Assembly: GCA_947370975.1 (NCBI GenBank)
Contig: CANBNG010000003.1
Coordinates: 1 to 64,000, forward strand
DNA length: 64,000 bases
Direction of reading: 5' to 3'
Source of the DNA: Beijerinckiaceae bacterium
GTDB lineage: Bacteria; Pseudomonadota; Alphaproteobacteria; Rhizobiales; Beijerinckiaceae
Shown here: one piece after another, positions 52,405-61,721 of the stretch
Layout of the letters: every line of letters begins with the position of its first letter
How positions within the stretch are numbered: the stretch's first letter is position 1
The notes under the pieces: model-generated
What the model saw: only the letters and a program-made list of their open reading frames with translations
The model's database searches: none
What the model was told of the DNA's origin: nothing
Position numbers and translations under genes: made by a program

Positions 52405-53432
52405 GCGTCGGTTACCTCCGCCGCTGCTTCGCTTTCGTCATCGCCATAGCCGATCATATGCAAGGGCTGCGCATCGAGTCCGCGCGCTCGGCACCAATGC
52501 ACGATCGCATCTTCAGCCCCATGCGTGACCCAGATTTCGGAAGCGCCCGTCTCCACGATCGTTGCGCAGAGATCATCCCAATCGACGTGATCGGAAATGA
52601 CCAGCGGCAGTTCGACGCCACGCTGGCGGGCGCGCGCGCGCACGCGCATCCAGCCCGAGGCAAAGGCAGTGACGGGATCTGGAAATTTGCGCGACCACAG
52701 ATCGTTGAGTTGGCCAGGCGGACAGATGATAATATCGCCTGCACGCTCAGCACGCTCTGCCGCAGTCACTTTTTCAATCGCGCCCAGATCTGTGCCCTGC
52801 TGTTGATAGAAATGGGTGATCTTTTCAAGCGCACCGTGAATCCAGATCGGCCTGTCCCAGCCCGCCTCGCGCAGAAGCTTCATCACGCGCTGCGCCTTGC
52901 CCAGTGCATAAGCCCCGACGAGATGTGCGCGTTCAGGAAAAAGCCGGCAGGAGGCGATGAGGCGCGCAACTTCCCCGCGCGCATCGGGATGGCGAAAGAC
53001 CGGCAGGCCGAAGGTTGCTTCAGTCACAAAAGCATCGCAGCGCAAAACCTCGAAAGGCGCGCAGGTGGGATCATAGGCGCGCTTGTAATCGCCCGAGATG
53101 ACCACGCAGCCGTAGGGTCCGCGCAGGCGGATCTGCGCCGAACCCAGCACATGGCCGGCAGGGTGAAAGCTGACCTCGAGGCCAGAGAGCCCCACAACCT
53201 CGCCATAAGCCACAGGCTGGCGCGCGTCACAAAAGGCCTCGCCATAACGCAGCGCCATGATCGCCAAAGTCTCGGGCGTCGCCAGCACGGCCCCGTGGCC
53301 AGCCCGCGCATGATCGGAATGGCCATGGGTTATCAACGCCCGCGGCACAGACCGGACCGGGTCGATATAGACATCGGCCTGCGGGCAATAGAGCCCCGCA
53401 GGCGTGAGGGTGAGCAGATCGGAAAGCGCCAT
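52401..53432 (-). CDS. ligase-associated exonuclease (SNM1-like metallo-beta-lactamase fold)
   Basis: 343 residues. Metal-binding HGHSDHARAGH (H36-x-H38-x-D40-H41) near the N-terminus and further AGHVLGSAQIRL, VISGDYK and VTEATFGLPVF segments place it with the mRNA 3'-end-processing/SNM1-type beta-CASP-like nucleases that accompany bacterial ATP-dependent ligases and Lhr/PdeM. Likely trims damaged DNA ends. First gene of the ligase operon. Confidence 0.92.
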   Translation of the reverse strand: MALSDLLTLTPAGLYCPQADVYIDPVRSVPRALITHGHSDHARAGHGAVLATPETLAIMALRYGEAFCDARQPVAYGEVVGLSGLEVSFHPAGHVLGSAQIRLRGPYGCVVISGDYKRAYDPTCAPFEVLRCDAFVTEATFGLPVFRHPDARGEVARLIASCRLFPERAHLVGAYALGKAQRVMKLLREAGWDRPIWIHGALEKITHFYQQQGTDLGAIEKVTAAERAERAGDIIICPPGQLNDLWSRKFPDPVTAFASGWMRVRARARQRGVELPLVISDHVDWDDLCATIVETGASEIWVTHGAEDAIVHWCRARGLDAQPLHMIGYGDDESEAAAEVTDA

Positions 53433-53647
53433 CTTGTGTCGAGATAGGCCCCTCCCGCCGCTTTCTCAATGGCCGCTATAGTCTGGCGATCAGACGGAAG
53501 TTGATTTGACTGGGATCAGCTGTGCGCTCATATTCGCGATGCTTCCGCACTGCCTTCATTCAGGCAGTCATCTGGTCGCCATTCTCCTCAATATATCTTT
53601 TCGAGCTGCGTCGCCGCGACACGCAGCTGTATTCATGAGGTACGGCC

Positions 53648-53884
53648 ATGCAGATCCAGCTTCACATTGCCAAAACCGAAAACGGGTGGCTTGCGGCCAC
53701 CGAATCTTCGCCGTATTTTTGCGTCGAAGCGCAGACTGAGCTTGCCGTTTTGGACAAAGCTCGCGCAGCAATCAGTTTTTATGCCGAAAATATTGAAGTT
53801 ATTTCGATTTTTCATTCAAATCAGGAGCAGGCTACCAAGACTCCCAAATTGACAGATGCGCGACGGGAGTTGATCTCAGCCTGA
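53648..53884 (+). CDS. DUF1902/HicB-like small protein
   Basis: 78 residues starting MQIQLHIAKTENGWLAATE, with GAGG 11 bases upstream. The beta-beta-alpha start and SSPYFCVEAQTELAVLDKA resemble the HicB-like DUF1902 fold. Codon use is richer in A/T than in the neighbours. Six bases before the next small gene. A toxin-antitoxin-like pair is possible, but no HicA-type partner is visible. Confidence 0.5.
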   Translation: MQIQLHIAKTENGWLAATESSPYFCVEAQTELAVLDKARAAISFYAENIEVISIFHSNQEQATKTPKLTDARRELISA

Positions 53885-53890
53885 TATTTC

Positions 53891-54109
53891 ATGGGACAAT
53901 ACGTTTTAATTGACGGGATACCCGACGAATTTCTCTCGTTCATGGGCTACGTCCGGGTCGCTGAAAGTGACTATTTCATAATCTATGCGAACAAAGGCGA
54001 TGAGTTTATTGTCGATAAAAGAGGGCCGCGCCGCCTTTATGTCGCTGATATGAATGATGTCCCATACTTGAGAGGATATTCTCGCATTCCAGCCCCGCCT
54101 TGGTCTTGA
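53891..54109 (+). CDS. hypothetical 72-residue protein
   Basis: Follows the DUF1902-like gene by 6 bases. The product (MGQYVLIDGIPDEFLSFMGY, then IIYANKGDEFIVDKRGP and a Pro-rich end) is AT-rich in codon use and has no recognised family. Weak ribosome binding site, so translation may depend on coupling to the gene in front. Confidence 0.45.
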   Translation: MGQYVLIDGIPDEFLSFMGYVRVAESDYFIIYANKGDEFIVDKRGPRRLYVADMNDVPYLRGYSRIPAPPWS

Positions 54110-54221
54110 AAGCGGGCGAGGTTCGATTTTTCTCAATATCCGATTTTTTCAAGGACTTGCCCTGAGAGATTGGCAGGCATATAAACTCCTGGATAGGACA
54201 TTGTTCCGCACGGAGTTTTTC

Positions 54222-54854
54222 ATGCTCTCCCATGCGCAGATCTGGGCGGCCATCGACACATTGGCGCAGCGCTATGGCATGACCCCGTCCGGGCTCGCGC
54301 GCAAAGCCGGGCTCGATGCCACGACCTTCAACAAATCCAAGCGCCAGACCTCTGACGGCCGCCTGCGCTGGCCCTCCACAGAGAGCATTGCCAAGGTGCT
54401 GGAGGCCACGGGCGCGAGCATTGACGAATTCATGGGCTTTCTGGAAAGCCGCACCGGCGGGGGCGTGAAACGCAAGATCCCGTTGATCGGCCTTGCCCAG
54501 GCGGGCGCCGGCGGGTTTTTCGGCGATGCCGGCTTTCCCACAGGGGCTGGCTGGGATGAGGTCGCCTTCCCCGACGTGCAGGATCCGCATGCCTATGCGC
54601 TCGAAATTTCGGGCGATTCCATGCAGCCGCTCTATCGCGATGGCGACATCATCATCGTTTCGCCCACAGCCTCGGTGCGGCGGGGCGATCGCGTGGTGGC
54701 CAAAACCCTTGAGGGCGAAGTGCTTGCCAAGGAGCTGAAGCGGCGCACCGAAAACATCATCGAGCTGAAATCGCTCAATCCCGAGCATCCCGACCGCACG
54801 ATCCCCGTCGACAAACTGGCCTGGGTCGCGCGGATCATCTGGTCGAGCCAGTAA
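54222..54854 (+). CDS. XRE/S24-type repressor with autopeptidase domain
   Basis: Start at 54222 with CGGAG 6 bases upstream; 210 residues. N-terminal helix-turn-helix (IDTLAQRYGMTPSGLARKAG and ATTFNKSKR), then a peptidase S24 domain: a cleavage-type A94-G95 in LAQAGAGGFF, S133 in ISGDSMQPLY and K170 in GEVLAKEL, 37 residues apart as in LexA/CI. A damage-responsive repressor is the likely role. No prophage genes are visible around it; it may control nearby stress or repair genes. Confidence 0.88.
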   Translation: MLSHAQIWAAIDTLAQRYGMTPSGLARKAGLDATTFNKSKRQTSDGRLRWPSTESIAKVLEATGASIDEFMGFLESRTGGGVKRKIPLIGLAQAGAGGFFGDAGFPTGAGWDEVAFPDVQDPHAYALEISGDSMQPLYRDGDIIIVSPTASVRRGDRVVAKTLEGEVLAKELKRRTENIIELKSLNPEHPDRTIPVDKLAWVARIIWSSQ

Positions 54855-54865
54855 GGGGTCGCGGG

Positions 54866-55210
54866 ATGCGTTGGCTGCTGCTTGCCTGTCTCGTCCTGCC
54901 GCTCGCTGGCGCGCAGGCGGGCCCCCGTAATCAGGGTTATCGGCACTTGAACGGCACTGAAATCCGCGAGGCGCTCGCAGGCCACACGCTGAGCGACGGC
55001 GCGCATTTCACCTTCCACTATCTGGCCTCAGGCGAGCTGGAAGGATCGAGCGCCGGTCACATGATCGCCCGCACCTGGACGACGACAGACGAAGAGCTTT
55101 GCGTCAGCGACAGCAACGGGCAGGTTTGTTACGACGTCTGGATCAAGGGCAAAGCGGTGAAGCTTTTCATTGGCGAAGATGACATTTCGATCGATTGCAG
55201 GCTGGACTAG
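54866..55210 (+). CDS. small secreted protein
   Basis: 114 residues with signal peptide (LLLACLVLPLAGAQAGP), then HLNGTEIREALAGHTLSDGA and YHYLASGE-like stretches and three cysteines. Eleven bases after the S24-type repressor gene and probably cotranscribed. Similar small periplasmic proteins in Hyphomicrobiales have no known function. Confidence 0.65.
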   Translation: MRWLLLACLVLPLAGAQAGPRNQGYRHLNGTEIREALAGHTLSDGAHFTFHYLASGELEGSSAGHMIARTWTTTDEELCVSDSNGQVCYDVWIKGKAVKLFIGEDDISIDCRLD

Positions 55211-55260
55211 CGATCGTCACCGCAAGACGCACGCGCGATACCTAGATCGGGTCGCGCAAA

Positions 55261-55384
55261 CCCTCTCCCGGGGGAGAGGGTGGCTCCGAAGGAGCCGGGT
55301 GAGGGGCCAGGATCTATCCAACTGATACCCAACCCCTCATCCGTCGCGCTTCACGCGACACCTTCTCCCAATGGGAGAAGGGCG
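55261..55384. repeat. clustered intergenic palindromes
   Basis: Several small palindromes lie in a row: CCCTCTCCCGGGGGAGAGGG (55261-55280), GGCTCCGAAGGAGCC (55282-55296), a GTCGCG/CGCGAC pair (about 55343-55359) and CCTTCTCCCAATGGGAGAAG (55361-55380). This is the usual structure of dispersed intergenic repeats in this order and fills most of the gap before lysK. Confidence 0.7.
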
Positions 55385-55394
55385 AAGGGCGACA

Positions 55395-57092
55395 TCACGC
55401 CTTGCGACTGGCCAGAAACGCCTCGTGCTTGTGCGCCAATGCACCAGACATTGCATCGGCAATCAGCGCGCGTGTTTCCTTGACGCCATAAAGCGCAACG
55501 AAAGAGCCAAAGCGCGGGCCGCGGCTTTCGCCCAGCAGCACCTGGTAGAGCATGTTGAACCATTCGTTCGACACGCCCGGACGTTCCGGCGTCGCATTCT
55601 TCGCCTTCAAATCCTGATAGCGCTCGATGGGCCGCGCAACATCATAGAGCGCGGTCTGGATCTCTTCCGCGCTGGCGCCTGCTGGCAAGGCTTCCAGCAT
55701 CGCGTCGAGTTTCGCCAGGGCATCGCGCTCGACATCGTCTGCCACGCGATAGGTCTTGGACGGACGCACGAAATCGCGGAAATAGGCGACGGCGTAGCCA
55801 ACCAGCGCATCGAGGCGAGGATGGGTCTGCGCGCTGACGCCCGGCGCATAACGGCGCAAAAAGCCCCACAGGACAGCGGGATCTTCGCTATTGGCGACAG
55901 CAGCAAGATTGAGCAGCATGACGAAGGAAATCGTCGTGCCCGCGCCCGCATCGCCCGGCTGATGGAGCACTTCGGGCTCCGGCGGCTGGCCCGAATGAAT
56001 GTGCCAGACCGGATTGCCCAGCTGCCCTTTAAGATCCTGACGCGCAAAACCGCCGAGGAATTGCAGATATTCATCGACCGTGCGCGGAATGACATCGAAA
56101 TGCAGGCGCTTGGCCTCGCGCGGCTTCTGATACATGAACAGCGACAGGCTTTCGGGGCTGGCATAGGTGAGCCAATCCTCGATCGTCAGGCCATTGCCCT
56201 TGGACTTTGAAATCTTCTGGCCCTTCTCGTCGAGAAAGAGCTCGTAATTGAAACCCTCGGGCGGCGTACCGCCAAGCGCGCGCACGATATTGCTCGACAG
56301 CTTGACCGAGTCGATCAGATCCTTGCCGGCCATTTCGTAATCGACATTGAGCGCATACCAGCGCATCGCCCAATCGGGCTTCCATTGCAGCTTCACATGG
56401 CCGCCGGTGACGGGCGTCTCATAGGCCTTGCCGGTCTCGGGATCGCGCCAGGTGATCGTGCCGGCCTTGGCGTCAAGCGCCTCAAGGGGCACCTGCATCA
56501 CGATGCCGGTGTCGGGATGGATCGGCAGAAACGGCGAATAGGTGGAGGCGCGCTCGGCGCGCAGCGAGGGCAGCATGATCGCCTGCACCGCCTCGAAACG
56601 CTCCAGCATATGCAGGAGCGCCGCATCAAACCGGCCCGCGCGATAATATTCAGTCGAGGAAGCAAATTCGTAATCGAAGCCGAAGCGGTCGAGAAAGCTG
56701 CGCAGCATTGCATTGTTGTGATGCGCGAAGCTCTCGAACTTGCCGAAAGGATCGGGGATCTGCGTCAACGGCTTGCCGAGATGGCTCAGGAGCATGTCGC
56801 GGTTAGGCACATTCTCGGGCACTTTGCGCAGGCCATCCATATCGTCGGAAAAGGCCAGCAGGCGCGTCTTGATCGTGTCGTTTGTCAGCACGCGGAAAGC
56901 GTGGCGCACCATGGTCGTGCGCGCGACTTCGCCAAACGTGCCGATATGGGGCAGCCCCGAGGGGCCGTAGCCCGTCTCGAAAAGGACTTCGCTCTGGCCC
57001 GTGCGCTGCACGCGCTCGACGAGTTTGCGCGCCTCCTCGAAAGGCCAGGCGGCAGCCTTGGTCGCGGCATCGAGCAATTCGGCGGAGGACAT
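55395..57092 (-). CDS. lysK: lysyl-tRNA synthetase, class I
   Basis: Start at 57092 with AAGGA 6 bases upstream (an ATG at 57098 is too close to it). 565 residues. The class I signature LPHIGTFGE (residues 48-56) and the KMSKS-like GQKISKSKG confirm a Rossmann-fold class I synthetase that charges tRNA-Lys, as used by alphaproteobacteria and archaea instead of the class II enzyme. Length is normal for the family. The gene stands alone. Confidence 0.96.
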   Translation of the reverse strand: MSSAELLDAATKAAAWPFEEARKLVERVQRTGQSEVLFETGYGPSGLPHIGTFGEVARTTMVRHAFRVLTNDTIKTRLLAFSDDMDGLRKVPENVPNRDMLLSHLGKPLTQIPDPFGKFESFAHHNNAMLRSFLDRFGFDYEFASSTEYYRAGRFDAALLHMLERFEAVQAIMLPSLRAERASTYSPFLPIHPDTGIVMQVPLEALDAKAGTITWRDPETGKAYETPVTGGHVKLQWKPDWAMRWYALNVDYEMAGKDLIDSVKLSSNIVRALGGTPPEGFNYELFLDEKGQKISKSKGNGLTIEDWLTYASPESLSLFMYQKPREAKRLHFDVIPRTVDEYLQFLGGFARQDLKGQLGNPVWHIHSGQPPEPEVLHQPGDAGAGTTISFVMLLNLAAVANSEDPAVLWGFLRRYAPGVSAQTHPRLDALVGYAVAYFRDFVRPSKTYRVADDVERDALAKLDAMLEALPAGASAEEIQTALYDVARPIERYQDLKAKNATPERPGVSNEWFNMLYQVLLGESRGPRFGSFVALYGVKETRALIADAMSGALAHKHEAFLASRKA

Positions 57093-57185
57093 GAGCATTC
57101 CTTCTAGGCACGGGCGCACGGGCCTCAGGCCCCGCGCGGCAGGGGCGGCACACTAGAAAGCGCGGGCCAACCCGTCAAATTTCGA

Positions 57186-58364
57186 TCAGGGCAGAGGGGC
57201 GCGGAAATGTTTCGACAGTTTCAGCCCCTGCGCCTGATAATTGGAGCCAAGCCCGGCGCCATAGAGCGCACGCGGTGGCTCAGCCATGCGCTCATAGACG
57301 AGGCGGCCGACAATCTGTCCGTCCTCGACGATGAAGGGCACATCATGCGAGCGCACCTCAAGCACCGCTCGCGAGCCCGCACCGCCCGCCTCGGCCGCGC
57401 CAAAGCCGGGATCGAAAAAGCCCGCATAATGCACGCGGAATTCACCCACCAGCGGATCGAACGGCGTCATCTCGGCCGCATGATCGGGGGGCACGCGCAC
57501 CGCCTCCTTGGAGGCGAGAATATAGAATTCACCGGGGTCGAGCACGAGATCGCCGCGCTTGCCCGCGTGTACGGGTTCCCAGAATTCAAGCACATCATGG
57601 GCGGCAAGCTTGTCGACATCGATCAGGCCCGTGTGGCGCTTGGCGCGATAACCGATCAGGCTGGTGCCGCCAAAACCCGAGAGATCGACGGAAACGGCAA
57701 CGCCACCGGCGATCGAGGGCTCGGAGGTGGTGACCAGCCTCTCGCGCGCATGCAGCGCCAGGTGTCCGGCATCGTCGAGCCGCGCATGGCCATTGCGAAA
57801 GCGCACCTGCGAGAGGCGCGAGCCCGCGCGCGCCAGGATCGGGAAGGTGCGGGGCGAAATCTCGGCATAGAGCCGGCCCGTATAACCGGCCTCGATCAGG
57901 TCGAACTCGCGCGAATGATCGGTGATGACGCGGGTGAAGACGTCGATGCGGCCGGTGGAGCTTTTCGGATTGGCCGCTGCCGCAATATCGGGCGGTAGCG
58001 CCAGGCTTTCCATCAGCTCGGCAACATAGACGCAGCCCGTTTCCAGCACCGCTCCGGTCGAGAGATCGATCTCGTGCAGCGAGAGGTTCTCGATACATTC
58101 GCTGACAGTGCGGCCAAGGCCCGGCAGAAAGCTCGCGCGCATGCGCCAGGCCCGCGAGCTGAGCCGCAGGTCGAGGCTGGCCGGCTGGATCTGCCCCACA
58201 GCAAAGGGTTGTGCGGAGACAATCGTCCCCGCGGCCGCCATGGCTTCGATCTGATGGGCTGCCAGAATGCCGCGCCCTGCGGATAAATTGCTGGTCGACG
58301 CCAAGGCACGCGCCCTCCCGGAGAAACCTTCCTTGGCTCTAGCCGAACGCGGCGGCTGAGCCAA
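57186..58364 (-). CDS. dcd: 2'-deoxycytidine 5'-triphosphate deaminase, double-length alphaproteobacterial type
   Basis: 392 residues, about twice the canonical Dcd (about 190). The N-terminal half has NPKSSTGRIDVFTRVITD, the dCTP-binding and catalytic segment; the C-terminal half repeats the same fold (DLVLDPGEFYILASKEAVRV, GFFDPGFG). It deaminates dCTP to dUTP for thymidylate synthesis. An N-terminal Met further in is possible, since the first 25 residues are low in conservation. Confidence 0.9.
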   Translation of the reverse strand: MAQPPRSARAKEGFSGRARALASTSNLSAGRGILAAHQIEAMAAAGTIVSAQPFAVGQIQPASLDLRLSSRAWRMRASFLPGLGRTVSECIENLSLHEIDLSTGAVLETGCVYVAELMESLALPPDIAAAANPKSSTGRIDVFTRVITDHSREFDLIEAGYTGRLYAEISPRTFPILARAGSRLSQVRFRNGHARLDDAGHLALHARERLVTTSEPSIAGGVAVSVDLSGFGGTSLIGYRAKRHTGLIDVDKLAAHDVLEFWEPVHAGKRGDLVLDPGEFYILASKEAVRVPPDHAAEMTPFDPLVGEFRVHYAGFFDPGFGAAEAGGAGSRAVLEVRSHDVPFIVEDGQIVGRLVYERMAEPPRALYGAGLGSNYQAQGLKLSKHFRAPLP

Positions 58365-58423
58365 GCGAAAGGGAAGCGGGCCGGAGGATCATCCCCAGCC
58401 GCGCGCTGCGTCTCCGAGCCCGA

Positions 58424-59125
58424 TCAGCGGAAGAAATAGGTTGCGCCAACCCGCAGGGACTGGACGACAAACTGATGATTGGCCGTCGATCCCGCGTTCA
58501 GCCCGCCATCGGCCGCCACCGAAACATTGCCGAAATCGGTGTAGCGATATTCGGTATAGGCGGCCCATTGGGTGGTGAGCATGTATTGGGCGCCGGCGCC
58601 AACCGTCCAGCCGGAGGCCAGATTCATCGACGTCTGGTTCGCCGGCGCCGTCGATGCGCTGGACGTGGCCTTCAACGTCGTCACCGCAACGCCACCTGTC
58701 GCATAGAGCACAACCGCACCGAAATCGTAGCCCAGACGCGACCGGAAACTGCCCTGATAGGTGTTGGTGATCGAACGATTATAGGTGGTTGTGCCGGTGC
58801 CCGCGACGGTTTTGGATGCCGATGCATTCAAGCCGTCGACGTCAGCCTCAAGCCCGACCATCAGACTGCCGAAGGAGCGCTGGAAGCCCACATGCAGGCC
58901 GCCGAACACGGGATGCGGCTTGAGCTTGGACGTAAAAAACGGCACGCCATTATCGGATTGGGTCAGCGTGTCCACCATCAGCGACGATCCGCCGTGCGCA
59001 CCCGCATAAAAGGCCGACGAAATGACCGGGCCGGAAAATCGCTTGGAAGCATCGACCGCATGAGCTGGCGCGGCAAACAGAGCGAGCCCTGCGATTCCAC
59101 CCGAAGCGCGAATCAGTCTGCGCAT
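58424..59125 (-). CDS. outer-membrane beta-barrel protein (Omp25-like)
   Basis: Start at 59125 with AGAGG upstream; 233 residues. Signal peptide (ASGGIAGLALFAAPAHA), then alternating strands ending in GATYFFR, the barrel-closing pattern. SAFYAGAHGGSS at the first strand and WAAYTEYRYTDFG near the end are typical of the small porin-like proteins of Hyphomicrobiales. Related to the next gene by layout. Confidence 0.85.
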   Translation of the reverse strand: MRRLIRASGGIAGLALFAAPAHAVDASKRFSGPVISSAFYAGAHGGSSLMVDTLTQSDNGVPFFTSKLKPHPVFGGLHVGFQRSFGSLMVGLEADVDGLNASASKTVAGTGTTTYNRSITNTYQGSFRSRLGYDFGAVVLYATGGVAVTTLKATSSASTAPANQTSMNLASGWTVGAGAQYMLTTQWAAYTEYRYTDFGNVSVAADGGLNAGSTANHQFVVQSLRVGATYFFR

Positions 59126-59426
59126 GTTAACCTCTTGAAATAAATTAAAAAAAACCTTTGACCGCAATAGCTTCAGCTTAGCCTGTTTAACGCTTGCGCA
59201 ACAGTGCCGATGGGAAATTTACGACCATCGTCAGTGTCCATTTTCTACGAAAATGAACAGCACAGAGCATCAAAAGGCGGCAAGGAGCCGGACCTCACGC
59301 CACGCGGACACAACTTGAACTGAAACAGGCAGCGGGATCCGAATAATGACCCGCCGGGCCGAAATACCCGCCACCCATGCCGAATTGGCCACACGGAGCA
59401 TAAGCCCGCATTGCTTCGGCAAAGGC

Positions 59427-60161
59427 TTAGTGGAAGTGGTAGGACAGACCAAAGCGGATCGCACTGTCGCTTATCTTATGCTTGGTCGAGGAGCCGGTCG
59501 GGAAGACCGTGCCGCGCACCTCCGAGACACGGTTCATCGAGCCGTAATCGGTGTAGCGATATTCGCTGAGCAGGGAGAATTCGCGGCTCAGCCAATATTC
59601 CATGCCCGCGCCGGCCGTCCAGCCCCATTCAGCTCCGCTTGTAGAGCGGCTCGTGTAGCCTGTAGACGCGCTCCGCGTTCCGAAATTGGCCATGGCGACG
59701 CCGCCCGTGGCGTAGAACAGAACAGAGTCGAAGACGTAGCCGACACGCCCGCGGATCGACGCACGATTGGAGCTCTTGAGGGACCGGAACGTGTCCGTCC
59801 CCTGGAACAGGACCGTCGTCTGCGCCTGCTTGTTTGCAAATTCGCCATCCGCCTCAAGGCCGAACACGAATTTATTGACCTGCCGCAGAAGGCCGAAGTG
59901 GAAACCCGCGACAACAGGATGCGGCTTCAGATCCGCGCTGAAAATATTGCTGGGCGAACTGGCGTCGGGCTGCGTGAGCTTGTCACTCGTCATCGCAAGG
60001 CCGGCATGCACGCCAGCATAAAAGCCCGACCAATCTGCCACCCGGGATGACGACAGAAGCGAGGTTGAGTTGCGTGAAGACTGACGCGCTGGCGCATCAG
60101 CGGCGGCGGCGAAGCTGGAAAGAGCGACGAGAGCCCCCGTCGCGAGCAAAAGTGATTTCAC
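59427..60161 (-). CDS. outer-membrane beta-barrel protein (Omp25-like, second copy)
   Basis: GTG start at 60161 chosen because GAGG lies upstream and the signal peptide KSLLLATGALVALSSFAAAA then starts at once; 244 residues. Same architecture as its neighbour: WSGFYAGVHAGLA first strand, FSLLSEYRYTDYG, ending GLSYHFH. A paralogous pair separated by 301 bases that hold only AT-rich promoter-like sequence. Confidence 0.85.
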   Translation of the reverse strand: MKSLLLATGALVALSSFAAAADAPARQSSRNSTSLLSSSRVADWSGFYAGVHAGLAMTSDKLTQPDASSPSNIFSADLKPHPVVAGFHFGLLRQVNKFVFGLEADGEFANKQAQTTVLFQGTDTFRSLKSSNRASIRGRVGYVFDSVLFYATGGVAMANFGTRSASTGYTSRSTSGAEWGWTAGAGMEYWLSREFSLLSEYRYTDYGSMNRVSEVRGTVFPTGSSTKHKISDSAIRFGLSYHFH

Positions 60162-60381
60162 GGAAAACCTCAGGACGATAAAAAAAACGAATCTAAATAT
60201 CCCGTTAAGAATATCGCCCGACGCCCTGCCGAGCCAGTTCGTTTTACAAAAATCTGCACCAGCGCCGCAAATTCCTCGGGGAAAACCCGACATGGCCTGC
60301 ATGCACAAGGACTTCACCAGAAATGCCCCTGGCCCCTTTATAATTGACGCGCAGGCTCTTGCGGGCCTATTTTAAAAACCA

Positions 60382-60440
60382 GTGGTCATTTGAGCCGGTC
60401 GGCTTGCCGCCACTTTAAACAAAGGGCTAAAGGGCCGGAG
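60382..60440 (+). ncRNA. SAM-II riboswitch upstream of metZ
   Basis: The stretch from AGTGGTCATTTGAGCC through GGCTTGCCGCCACT and TTAAACAAAGGGCTAAAGG has the SAM-II layout: first stem GTGG...CCAC around a loop with TCATTTGAGCCGG, then the conserved TTAAACAA and GCTAAA that form the pseudoknot. It lies about 80 bases ahead of the metZ start, the expected place for this alphaproteobacterial S-adenosylmethionine switch, which usually blocks translation when SAM is abundant. Confidence 0.9.
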
Positions 60441-60518
60441 CTCGCTAGTCAGCTTCGTCTTTTATCTCGATGATGCAAAGGCTTGCGCCCTTGCGAGAAG
60501 GACGAGACGAGACCCGCG

Positions 60519-61721
60519 ATGACCGAAAAAACGCCCCTCGACACCAGCAAGCTGCGCACCGCGACACGCGTCGTCCATGGCGGCACCCTCCGTTCGCAGT
60601 TTGGCGAGACGTCGGAGGCGTTGTTCCTCACGCAAGGCTATGTCTACGAATCGATGGAAGCCGCAGAAGCGCGTTTCAAGGGTGAAGCGCCGGGCTTTCT
60701 CTATTCGCGCTTCTCCAACCCGACCATCGCCATGTTCGAGCGCCGCATGGCCGAGCTGGAAGGCGCGGAATCTGCGCGCGCCACCGGCAGCGGCATGTCC
60801 GCCGTCACCTTTGCGATCATGGGTCAGGTGAAGGCTGGCGATCACATCGTCGCCGCCAAGGCGATGTTTGGCTCCTGCCGCTATGTGGTCGAGGAAATGA
60901 TGCCCCGCTTTGGCGTGTCCTGCACGCTGGTCGATGGCACGGACCTCGCCCAATGGCAGGCGGCGATGCAGCCCAACACCAAGGTGCTCTTTCTCGAGAG
61001 CCCGACCAATCCGCAGCTCGACATCATCGACATTGCAGCTGTGGCCAAAATTGCCCATGCGGGCGGGGCGGCGCTCACTGTCGACAATGTGTTTGCGACG
61101 CCGCTGCTGCAAAGCCCGCTGGAGCTTGGCGCAGATTGCGTCGTCTATTCGGCCACCAAACATATCGATGGCCAGGGCCGCTGTCTGGGTGGCGTGATCC
61201 TGGCATCGGAAGCCTTCATTCAGGAGAAGGTGCATAATCTCCTGCGCCAGACGGGCCCCGCCCTGTCGCCGTTCAATGCCTGGGTGTTGCTCAAGGGCCT
61301 CGAAACCCTGCCGATCCGGGTCGCCCAGCAGATGGCCTCGGCCGCGACCATTGCCGATCATCTGGCCGGCAAGCCCGGTGTCGCGCGCATTCTCTATCCC
61401 TCGCGCAAGGATCATCCCCAGCACGAACTGGCGATGCGGCAGATGAGCGGGGGCGGAACGCTGGTCGCCATCGATCTGGCGGGGGGCAAGGATGGCGCGT
61501 TCCGCTTTGCCAATGCGCTCAAGATCATCAAGATCTCGAACAATCTTGGCGATGCGAAAAGCCTCATCACCCATCCCGCAACAACCACGCATCAGCGCAT
61601 GGCGCCCGAAGCGCGCGCGGATATGGGGATCGGCGAGGGGCTTCTGCGCCTGTCGGTCGGGCTGGAAGATGTCGCCGACCTGATGGACGATCTCGATCGC
61701 GGCCTGTCGGCTCTGGGCTAA
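60519..61721 (+). CDS. metZ: O-succinylhomoserine sulfhydrylase
   Basis: Start at 60519 (MTEKTPLDTSKLRTATRVVHGG); 400 residues. PLP-dependent Cys/Met metabolism enzyme with GFLYSRFSNPTIAMFE, ATGSGMSAV and the Schiff-base K214 in YSATKHIDGQGRCLGG. The latter segment is characteristic of MetZ, which makes homocysteine directly from O-succinylhomoserine and sulfide. Controlled by the SAM-II riboswitch in front. Confidence 0.95.
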   Translation: MTEKTPLDTSKLRTATRVVHGGTLRSQFGETSEALFLTQGYVYESMEAAEARFKGEAPGFLYSRFSNPTIAMFERRMAELEGAESARATGSGMSAVTFAIMGQVKAGDHIVAAKAMFGSCRYVVEEMMPRFGVSCTLVDGTDLAQWQAAMQPNTKVLFLESPTNPQLDIIDIAAVAKIAHAGGAALTVDNVFATPLLQSPLELGADCVVYSATKHIDGQGRCLGGVILASEAFIQEKVHNLLRQTGPALSPFNAWVLLKGLETLPIRVAQQMASAATIADHLAGKPGVARILYPSRKDHPQHELAMRQMSGGGTLVAIDLAGGKDGAFRFANALKIIKISNNLGDAKSLITHPATTTHQRMAPEARADMGIGEGLLRLSVGLEDVADLMDDLDRGLSALG

